A DNA stretch of 64,000 bases from Apostichopus japonicus (taxonomy: Eukaryota > Echinodermata > Holothuroidea > Aspidochirotida > Stichopodidae), in assembly GCF_037975245.1 (NCBI RefSeq), contig NC_092580.1:34377001-34441000 (forward strand), read 5' to 3'. Within the stretch, counting starts at the first letter, position 1; every line of letters starts with the position of its first letter. The notes below the pieces were generated by a model. That model ran no database searches. It saw only the letters and a list, made by a program, of their open reading frames with translations, and was not told where the DNA came from. Below are positions 38,401-50,400 of this stretch, one piece after another. Both the position numbers and the translations under genes were made by a program.

Positions 38401-41400
38401 TATTGCTGCAACAATGTGTTTCAAGGAATTTCCAGAAAATTAAACTCCAAAACTGATGTTATCCAAAGATGAAGAAGTTTAGACTTGGTGAGATTACTGT
38501 ATCAATCCAACTTGCAACTTGGCATGCATGTATTGAATCAATGTGTAATGGGAGAAAGACAGACTCAATATTTAGACTAAAGAACTGCAGAGAGATCAAA
38601 ACAATAGGACAGAACAAATCCTGCTAATTAATATAGAACTTAGAACAAAACAAGGTCATTAAGAAGATAGGCAGTCGGATGGAACTTTTAACCAGGTGCA
38701 TAACCGGGAATCATGACACCATATAGTCCTATGATAATGAATTCTTAACTAGAATATGATATGATGAAGGTTACACTTGGCTGCAAGCTAGTAGTCTACA
38801 GTGGAATCATGCATGTACAGTTATGTGCAGGTATAGGATACAGTAATTATATTATATAGCAAGAGTACTGTATGTTAGTTTTGTGTACACAGGTCAGTGA
38901 GGTCATTGCTGATGAAAACTGATTATTACAGTAAATACAAGGTACAAATATTAAAATTCTATGAATTATAATTTCTAATTATGAACAGTTTGTAGGACAT
39001 TTATGTAATAATTGTCCTTCATTTTCATGGAATTATATGTCTCCATAAGGTAAAATATTTTGTATAATAATAAACTAATGCAACCTGTTTAATGGCAGTA
39101 CTGTATATCTCAAAAAAATTCTAGGAGTACCAAATCACTTTTTGACAATTTTTAATTCATTTATTCAGTAAGTCCTTCACATGGATTTGGCTTCACTTAT
39201 GATGTACAGCATTGTTGTACAATTTTGGTGACTAAAATAAAATAGAAATTCATGTGGAAATGCTTTATCAGAGAGCACGTATAGCCTGCAGTAGTAAGCC
39301 TTAATATTCCTACATACTCTGTACAGAATTGTGCACAGTAATACTAATATCAACATTAACCTTCAACAACCCAGACTCAGACTTTTAAATACTTCACAAC
39401 CTATCGTATTTCTTCACGTAGTTTTCGATAATGAGATGAGGTTTCCGATAACCTGCCATCTAAAATCACACACACACCTACAACATAGGACTCCAAGCCA
39501 AGTGCAGTATACGGCTTCAATACTTTATGAATCTACAGAAATCTCATGAAAGCTATTGAAAGACTGACTCTGACTGTGCATGCTGTACATACTACATTAT
39601 GCCCGCCATCCAATTTGTGACTTTTGAGCTGTTCTCCAACATAATCTCATAAGCTACCATACATATAAACCCAGGTGAGTCTGTGCGCTGAATAGTTTAA
39701 TCATTAACAGTGCTAACATTCATTCTCATCACTGTCAACTTCTCCATTGCCCAGTACACGTAGAGTACACAACCTCGTCAAAGGAAGTCGACAGTACACA
39801 GCTGCAACAGTAATTACATAGACCAGATAAAGATGGTGATCAGTGTTGAGCTCATCTCAAAGAAGAAAGATGGATAGATGACTGTTATCCCATCTAAACT
39901 CTTAACAAAAACCCTGTCATATTTACAATTAGGAGAAAATATGATAAAATATTCCAAGTGCATGTTTTCCTGCTCATCTTCTTTGTTCGCTAGGCACATG
40001 AATATTATTTAAAGCTAGCAACATCACAACAATTATTGTGTGACATGAGCCAAGAACCTGATGAAATGTAATTTGTTATTAAATATCACCTCTCAAATTA
40101 GAATGCCCCTCATGTTATGTTGAGTTGGTCTTGTCGACTAGTAAGGCATCCATACATGTGTCATCAGTGTGTGTGTGGCATAGCCTACATACACACATAC
40201 ATACACACTTACGTCTGTTCGTCTGTCCGTATACCTGCCAGTTTTGTGTACAGTTTACTACTTTACAGTACAGTGTATATACTTGATTTCATTGGACTTA
40301 GTTGGATTATTATGTTGTTTATCAATCAATCATTTAGGTAACAGTGGTCAAAGAGATAATTTTGTAAAATATCTGCAAAAGTCACAAGTCCCTTAGATAT
40401 ATATGTTGTGGCCACTAGAAGACCGTATTTTTGGGGGGCGGGAGGGGGGCTAAATGTTCATTTTATGCAATCAGAGTTATGGGGACGGATTTGTTTTTTG
40501 CCATGAATGTTATGAAAACCTATTTTTGTGAGACTTGTCTTATTCTGGAATTCTGGAAGTTTGCTAGCCTGCTAATACATTCTAACCAACCTTGAACCAA
40601 CAGTCTTCTGTTGAGTTTTATTTCCCATTTATATTTCAAATATTGTACACCCTGAAAGTCTGTGAGCTATAAAATACTGTGAAATATGTATCACAGCTCT
40701 ACCGATGTCTGTGGCCACTACAATTATTGTACACCCTGAAAGTCTGCAAGCTATATAAAATACTGTGAAATGTTAATCACATCTCTACTGATATGTCTGT
40801 GGCCACTACAATTATTGTACACCCTGAAAGTCTGTAAGTTATATAAACTAATGTCAAATATTTATTACATCTCTACCGATGTCTGTGGCCACTACAAATA
40901 TTGTACACCCTGAAAGGCTGTAAGCTATATAAAGTACTGTGAAATATTTATCACATCTCTACTGATATGTCTGTTACCACTCTAAATATTGAAAAAAATA
41001 AATACTGAAAGTCTGCAAGATATATAAAATACTGTGAAATATTTATCACGTCTCTACCGATATGTCTGTGACCACTCTAAATATTGTACACCCCGAAAGT
41101 CTGCAAGCTATACTGTGAAATATTTATCACATCTCTACTGATATGTCTGTGGCCACTAAAAATATTGTACACCCTGAAAGGCTGTAAGCTATATAAAATA
41201 CTGTGAAATATTTATCACATCTCTACTGATATGTCTGTTACCACTCTAAATATTGTACACCCCGAAAGTCTGCAAGCTATACTGTGAAATATTTATCACA
41301 TCTCTACTGATATGTCTGTGGCCACTACAAATATTGTACACCCTGAAAGGCTGTAAGCTATATAAAATACTGTGAAATATTTATCACATCTCTACTGATA

Positions 41401-44400
41401 TGTCTGTTACCACTCTAAATATTGTACACCCCGAAAGTCTGCAAGCTATACTGTGAAATATTTATCACATCTCTTCTGATATGTCTGTGGCCACTACAAA
41501 TATTGTACACCCTGAAAGGCTGTAAGCTATATAAAATACTGTGAAATATTTATCACATCTCTACCGATTTCTGTGGCCACTCTAAATATTGTACACCCTG
41601 AAGGGCCGTAAGAATTATCACATCGCTACTGATATGTCTGTGGCCACTACAAATATTGTACACCCTGAAAGGCTGTAAGCTATATAAAATACTGTGAAAT
41701 ATTTATCACATCTCTACCAATGTCTGTGGCCACTACAAATATTGTACAATGTACACCCTGAAAGGCTGCAAGCTCTATAAAATACTGTGAAATATTTATC
41801 ACATCTCTACCGATTTCTGTGGCCACTACAAATATTGTACACCCTGAAAGGCTGTAAGATTTATCACATCTCTACTGATATGTCTGTGGCCACTACAAAT
41901 ATTGTACAATGTACACCCTGAAAGGCTGTAAGCTATATAAAATACTGTGAAATATTTATCACATCTCTACCAATGTCTGTGGCCACTACAAATATTGTAC
42001 AATGTACACCCTGAAAGTCTGCAAGCTATATAAAATACTGTGAAATATTTATCACATCTCTACCAATGTCTGTGGCCACTACAAATATTGTACAATGTAC
42101 ACCCTGAAAGGCTGCAAGCTCTATAAAATACTGTGAAATATTTATCACATCTCTACCAATGTCTGTGGCCACTACAAATATTGTACAATGTACACCCTGA
42201 AAGTCTGCAAGCTCTATAAAATACTGTGAAATATTTATCACATCTCTACTGATATGTCTGTGGCCACTACAAATATTGTACACCCTGAAAGTCTGCAAGC
42301 TATATAAAATACTGTGAAATGTTAATCACATCTCTACCGGTAGGTCTGTGGCTTCGAAAATACAGTTACCTTCGTGAAATTTGACATCTTTATCAAACTT
42401 GAATATTTTGAAATGAGCTACTAACATTATTACAGAATTTTCCTACGCCACATCATGTGTAAATTTACTAGCAGAAATTAGTAACACCTTTTATCAGGAT
42501 TTCTTGGTTCGTCTTGTTACAGTATCTGCTATATTGAAACAAACAAATTAAGTTTTACTCACTGATGCTGAAAGGGCTGAATCACACATATCTATAGTTA
42601 CTACCAGACAATATATAATCAAATGATTTTTTTTTTTTCATGACAACCTTGAAACTACACTAGTGCCTGGATTTTTCCATATTCACAGCCTAGGATTACA
42701 TGAGTAAATGTGCAGAACTACTTCAAAGTGCATAATGTGAAGTATATATAACTCGTTTGAGACTGCACATGTATGCTATGTCATAATAATGGTTAATATT
42801 TATACTTTATGGTGGTCATGGTACTGGGTATCAATTTATTTGTAGTTTTGTACAATTTGTAGAAATACATTTATTATATGTTGTATGTTTAATAAGAGTG
42901 TAATCTGTCAAGCTTTGATACAATAATCTGGAAATGAGACATTCATGCGCACACATGTTTGCTCTGCCCAGGAATGTGACTGGTATCTCAACACTGTAAT
43001 ATGTAGAACGGGCTGTGACAGTATAAATACATCTAGAATTTTTTCTCTTATTTCTTTTGTTTTTGGTCGAAACAGCCTCCAGCAGGATCTAAAATTTATT
43101 ATGAAATTAAATTTACAGAGTCAATATTTAACAAGACCTGCAGATACATTAACCAAACATGCAGCCAGAGCACTGTAAATCTACGCTGAGTTTAATATTT
43201 ATTTGTCTCATATTTTAGGCCTGTTGATACAAATGAAAACCATTCTCCATTGAGTACAGGCTGATCTAAACTTTGACCACATCAATGATGAGATTGGCTA
43301 AATTTATCATTGAACTAGGACAAGTGCAGCTAACCTAAGTTTCTCTTAAAAAGCATTATTTTCTCTTCTTTTTCTTTGAAAATGACTGCAAACTTGCTTA
43401 GTAAACAGTTTTCTTTGACTGAATGTAAAGTTTCATGAATGAGTCACTTCAAGCTACTTTTTTTTTCTAATTTCTGTCAATTTTCCAGAAAGTACAGCAT
43501 GATCAAACAAAGACAACTGGACTTAATTAGTTCTACTAATGAAGCATTGTTCTCATACCCTTCAATATATTCATTACAACATGGTGGTGTGGAAAACATG
43601 AGTCAAATTTTCTTTCATAAAAAATAAACAATTTTGTATAAATAATGAGTTATAATTTTCCCACTGATTTATTATATATCTAATCCATAAATGGCATTGA
43701 AGCTCATTGCAAAGTCTAGAACAGTCTACTATCATAAGTCCTACGAACAGCTGACAAAATGGATGCCAAGAGTAACTCCTCCTACGTGAAACAGACAGAC
43801 AGACATATTTGGAGAAAACAAACAGCTGCAATTCGCACTTGGGTAGAGAAATGAAAGGATAAACAATATTATCCAAAGTACGTCTTTATGACAGACCATA
43901 GTGCAAGACACAACCCTTCGGGCCCTTCCATTAGTGTCATATTCTTGTTTTGTAGTAAACTAAAGTCAGTTTATAACTTTCCATGATTGCTGTTGATCAT
44001 ATTTTATCCAGACCTTGTAAATTATTAATTTTACTTTACAAGGGCTCTATTTTGCAATGTCATTAAAATGAATAAAGCATTACAAATTACATACCAGTAT
44101 TTAAATGTAATATTTACTGTCATACGGCATATATTTTGGAAATTATTTTCCATCGTGTGACATCTCTTTTCACATGTATTTATCATGGCATGAATATTCA
44201 TTAGCTGTGTCTGTTAGCTGTGATTCCTGATCTAGTCCTTGCCCAGGTTACATTAGATACATGAGACTTACATCAATGGCTGGTAATGAGCTGATGTATA
44301 CATGTACAAGCTAAGAAGGTGACATTAATTTTGTCATGAGTCAAGTGGACCATGACGACATGTGCAACTTACCTCAGTGGAGTAGTCATAATAATTCTTA

Positions 44401-47400
44401 AATGCATCTTCTGCTGCCACGACGATATTCTAAGAAGAAAAGAACATTGAACATCAATGAGTATATAAATAAAAGAAATGGAAAATAAATACTTTGAAAC
44501 AGTAAATTTACGATGACCATAATTTTAACTATGCTACCAGTAAGAAATTCAGAGTTCCATCTTTCTCAATCAAACTTGAATATTAAATCTAATCAATTCT
44601 TCAAATTGCTTTCATGTTGTTTGGACTTAGATAAATAAGTTTTTTAATTGATCAATCCTACCCCCTACCCCACCCCCACCCTACCCCTCTCCCTCTTCTC
44701 TTGCCAAAAGGCATCCTCTATTGGTGTTGTGTGTAACTAATCAGCATCATTTTTTAAAGTCACTCTAAAAGTCACTCTAAGGTGATGTGAGCCTTAAGTT
44801 TCAAATGTAACCCTCCCCCAACATCTCCAAATATGCCTGTGAGTTAAACTGAGATAAAACCCAGGAATAGGAAGCTGACAAGATCCAGCAAGGTTGAGCC
44901 TTTCAGAATTAACATAGAAAACATTGATGTGACACACCAAAGATAGGGTTCACATTTAAATATACATTATAGCCAGAGAGAAGACCACAAAATCAAAAGC
45001 CTACCAGCTCCTTGCAGTTCATTATTAGTGCAGTTTAGATTAGATCCAAGATCCAGCAAGGTTGAGCCTTTCAGAATTAACATAGAAAACATTGATGTGA
45101 CATACCAAAGATAGGGTTCACATTTAAATATACATTATAGCCAGAGAGAAGACCACAAAATCAAAAGCCTACCAGCTCCTTGCAGTTCATTATTAGTGCA
45201 GTTTAGATTAGATCCAAGATCCAGCAAGGTTGAGCCTTTCAGAATTAACATAGAAAACATTGATGTGACATACCAAAGATAGGGTTCACATTTAAATATA
45301 CATTATAGCCAGAGAGAAGACCACAAAATCAAAAGCCTACCAGCTCGTTGCAATTCATTATTAGTGCAGTTTAGATTAGTTTAACAGAAAACATCTTTGT
45401 CAACAATGATTTTATACCATTGGTCTTACATGCTACACATGGCTTCGCTGAGTTAACAAACAGCTTGATTACATTGCACTTTTGTTACTCTTGAAAGCGA
45501 CGCAACTGCCTCTCTGAGATATTTCCTGGGTTTATGTTAATACATCACAGCAAGCTATTACTGAAAGAATGGGCTCTCTACAATGAATCTTATCAAATTT
45601 CTTCAGCAGAAGAAGAGCAAACAGTTTGTATTGAAAAGCTTGTCGCGTGTTTCAACGGAAGAACCGCTTGTGTTAATAGCTGTTTTTACTAGGTGTGAAT
45701 ACGTTAATGGTAGGAAAATGACGTGTTTATTGACAAGCGCAGTTTATTAGTAAAATTTTGAGGAGGACTGACCTTTCCATGAAAAATCAAATTAATAATA
45801 GATTTGGTAATTATGGAATCTTTTTGTTCTTCTTGGTCGGCAGTGAGAATATTTTCAGTGAACTGATAAATGAATTTCAAATTTCCTTACAAATTGTCTC
45901 TCAGAATCTAAAACAATAAAAATATATTACTGAATAAATTCACTGCTATTAAATAAACAAGATAGCTTTGCTATGGTGTTGACACAGCTATTAAAATGGG
46001 TTGATTTGCTAACCTACATTTTCATTTCTATATAGGAAACTTAATGGCAAAAATCAATTCAACTTACCAAGAAAAAAAAAAGACAGGGATAACTTCTAGC
46101 AATTTTTTTTAGAATTCACATTTGCTGTAAGTCTTTGGTTACTCAATTAGTTATACTTACACCAACTGCTTCAACCTTTTTCTTCAGAAATTCTGTAATA
46201 GCAGCATTTACGTCATCTAACAGTTGTTTACCTTTCCTGTCTTTTATATTCAAGTCCGATTCTCGCTCTTTATATTTCTGTGAAGGAAAACGTAAAAAAA
46301 GTACTTGTCAAGTCAAATAATTCTACAAAGAATACAGCAGACTAAGATCCCATCCCATGTTTGAGATTTGGGTGTGAGGGGTTGGGGGGCAGACCAACGT
46401 TTTAGTGCCAATCATTATTATGGGTCATACTCCCTTCCCCGGCCTTGGTGTCTGAGGCAGTGATGGACAGACAGGCAGACTAGATGTAAGCATACTTTGC
46501 CAAATTTTATAAAATTCATTCCTAACATCAGTATTACGCTTAGTACTAATTGCTTTGCAGTAATTTAGCAACCTACATCTGCTGCTAAATTTTAATGAAA
46601 ACCTGAATCACATTGGCGGGACAACCTGCATCTTGAATTAATTAATACCTTTAACCATTATCGGATCCACTGAACATTTTACCAAACAGTCTGAATACAT
46701 CACATCTGTCTGCAATCCAGGTGGGTGAGATAAAACCAAAGGGTTTAAAGTACTTTTTTTTACTTTATCATACCATGATGATGCTATTGACAATAAAACC
46801 TCTAAATGAAAAATTGGTGCCTGGAGAATGTAACCATCACACATTCATAATTAGGATATCATTCAGGAAATGCAATATTTCAACGGCACATGCAGAGCAT
46901 TATAATCTACCATTAACCAAAACTATTTAACGTATGTAAAATTTAAACTTAATTCATATGCATGAGTCTATTCTTTTCTTTGAAAGAATAGGTCAACACT
47001 TAGGCAAAGCTGACTAATTATCCTTACCCTAACCCCAACATGAACCATTGAACAATAGAATACATAACAGATGAACTCAAGTTCACATATATAATAGCCC
47101 ATTTCAGAATGTTTTGATACCAGTGTTTTATCCATCCTTCCTCCACTCTCCACTCTGTCACTAATTTAGGAGTAATAAGTGGTATCTTGTGCTTCCAACA
47201 GCTGCAACAATGTTTTAGTGAAAACTTTAATGTTCAAGTTTTGTGAAGCAGTTTGAAAGGCTCTGATCTCTGTCTCATTAAATACTAGGGTTCCTGTGTA
47301 GAAAATGGCGATGCATCTTTCATATCAGACCTGTCAACCTGTTTGACCCCAAAATAGGGAAAATAACTTTTTCAGGGCCAAAAAAATAGGGAGAACAAGG

Positions 47401-50400
47401 GGAAATTAGGGAGGTTGGTAATTTTCAATTGATAATACTGCTAAATAAGTATAGTCTACTTATGCAATATAGTGAGAGAATCATCCAATCATTGTTTCTT
47501 GTTGTAGTTTACAGCAGCTCGCTTCGCTTTCTACAGGGTTTCTTTAGTAGGCTTCCATTTGAAATAGGGAACAGTGGACTCTGGGTACTGTGACTTCATG
47601 GCTAGTATGCTAGATATAGTCCCATCAAGCTTGAGACTTAACTGACTGTCTGTCTTGTTCTTGCGAAATACACTGAATAGCCTTTCCTGTTAAGCGTTAC
47701 TGTGTGGAATCACTAAGCATAGGAATAATTGTTGGCTATTTTCAGAAATGTCGCAATTGATGAAACATTAACAACCAGGAGAATAGAATATGAAACAGGG
47801 AGGCTGGGAGATTCGGGTAAAAACCAGGAGTCTCCCGGTAAAACCGGGAGAGTTGATGGGTCTGCATCTTTGGACTTGCATATAAGCAATTTTACATAGA
47901 ATTTTGTGATGTGATACTGGATAAGTTATTTACTGATATTTTGTATATCCAGTATTTTTAGTTGGTTTCCTTCTTGTCCAGTAACTGTTCTAACATTGAT
48001 AGACAACCTTGCAGGCTGCCCTTATACCAGTAACTTCATTAACTTTGTTCAGTGGCCCTGCCACTGCGCTCAAATGTTAGGCTAGGGCTCAACTCAATGT
48101 TATTTGGAAACATTACGGAGTTTGGCTGGGAGTTCAATGTAATTTCATGTTTTCAACTGAGATTTTTTATCTAATCGCCATGCAAGTAGAACAATAATCA
48201 GATCAAACTTCTAATGCTGGTAGGTAGGCCTACTAAGTATTGGTCGTCCTCTCTAACTTTCACACAGTATTCAAGAGCAAAATAATTGCCACAGATAGCT
48301 GCAAATATATGTTCTTTTGTTACTGCATATGGTAATCAACTAACATAGGGCCTAGGCTTAGAAACATATTATTATATTTCTGCCAAAATATCTCTTAATT
48401 TCCTGCATCTGAGGGTTTTACTTATTAAAAATAAGTCCTGGAGATATTCAAATTGTGTTGGTTTGTTTATCGATCACAATTGACAGGCCAACAACTTCTC
48501 TCTGTGGTGCATCAACACAAAAGGGATGTGATATGTTTTTTCAGATATCATAGGGCATTCAATAGATTTTCATACTTTGACCTATGCTTACCAAACTGAG
48601 GTTCAAACAAGGGCTAATTCTCATTGCCAGTGAGTACTAACAATACCTTACAATAAGAAGAAAGGGTAGCTAATAGAATAGTGGCCCAGATAATATATTA
48701 CTAACCTAGCCTAGAACTTTGTAGAAGTTAGAGCTGGGCACACCTAGTCGAGGTATATTAGACCTAGGCCAAATGGCATTTGCTTATTTGTGGGGTGGGG
48801 GGTCTTCTTCTTTTATTCCAGGCAATGCCACTGATTTTTAGTGCAGAATAGTAATAATGGACGTTTAATGCCTTTACCTAGCGAATGTGCTGTTAGGTTC
48901 ATTCTAGCCTGGCCGTTCGACCAAACGTTAACTATTGTTACCAGGGAGCTGGAACACTGTTGTTCCACTTCCAGCTCCATGCTGTTCCACTTCCAGCTCC
49001 ATGCTGTTACTAAGTTTAGGCCTAGGCTAGGGCACTTGCAATCCCAAAGTTGCCACACAACATGTAAAGCCTACAGTACATTGGGAGAGACTGTGACTAT
49101 AACTTAGTGACTAGGCATAAGTAGTATATATGACTGCACGCGTACGAAGTAAGACTTTCGGTTTCACGGCCAAATGAGTAGGACGAAGCCTGTCATTTAA
49201 AAAGCGCCAAATAAGTAGCTTAAATATCCCCGAAATGTGGCTGTTAAAAGCAACGTTCACCGAGCTGATGAGCAAAGATGTCCCTGATTCTCGACAAGTG
49301 CAATGTACCCACGAAGGCCTAAAGGGTTGCCAGGATGTGGCCCTGGTGGTTATAATAATTCCTGACTACTTTGTTACGCAGTTCTCTCACTGTCTTCACT
49401 AGCACTGTGGGCTACATTCTGCTAGGTATATATATCTACTAGGACTGAGGCAGAAACAAGTCAGTTGTGGTGGTTGTAGGACATATATGACTGGCACTTA
49501 TTTGCACCATGACATATTACTGTGCTTCCTGTTCCTTGAGGACGAGCCTTTCGCCATAAAACAGGGAAACGGTCTCATTAATCCATTCCCCCTCTCACTC
49601 CTCCGCTATATTCCCTCTCTCTCCAGATCTCTCTCTCATCTGCCTTTCTGCTTCAGACTTCAGTTCATTCGATTCTTTCCTCCCTGGAAGTTTGTGTCCT
49701 CCCGTTCTTTTCCTCCCATCAGATTTCTTCCACCGGCTTGACGAACCTTCATCCTCTGCCTCTTGCTCTACCCCACAAATCCCGTTCGACTCAGCACAGG
49801 ATCGTCGGACATAATGAGCCAATTTTTTTTATCCCTCCCCACAAAGGAGCATATATGACCTGTTCAGCCACTCCCTCCTACATCTTACTCTTCCCTAACC
49901 CCACTCGACCACCACCTTCAAAACAGACTGATGCCAGACATCAAATTTAGGTCTACCTAAAAATTGTATAAGCCGTTCTTCTGACTTTAGAAAGCCGGAC
50001 ATTTACCACTAGCAATGTACGGTATTGCACATATGTGGTTAATTTTATGGGACAAATTTATATCATATAATCTAATCTTGGTTTGGCCTAGCTCATGTCT
50101 TTAGTGGGCAGCATTAACAGCATGGTATGTAAGTATAGCTATAGCGAGGTTCTGTCCACGACCGCAGCCAACCTCCGTGGTGTGAGGGGGCAAGCCAAAT
50201 TGTTGACCCCATTTTAAGAGTCACTGAGATAATTAAGGTTTAATTAACGCTTGTATTTTCAAGATATAGGCCTACGCTCTAATCCAGGAGCGCAACCACT
50301 TTTTTTAGTGGTAAGGGTTAGATGTTACGTCATCAGAACGGGGTTTTAAGGAGGAGGGAACACCCTCTTAATTTCTGTGGGGACCTGTTCTGACATATAT

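Larger units (their letters stand above)
25054..44372 (-). other. Intron between exons C and D, 19.3 kb
   Basis: The largest intron in the window. It contains a CAGTAC array, a hAT-like element, LINE fragments at 28700, 30690 and 37220, a 494-bp duplication, a 34-bp array, a TIR element and an 88-bp array, listed separately. The stretches 25054-26411, 33926-35309, 35686-37219, 38061-40649 and 42346-44372 show no gene or repeat I can name, apart from G-rich tracts near 36460-36500 and 40432-40450. A small skipped exon cannot be excluded. Confidence 0.8.
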
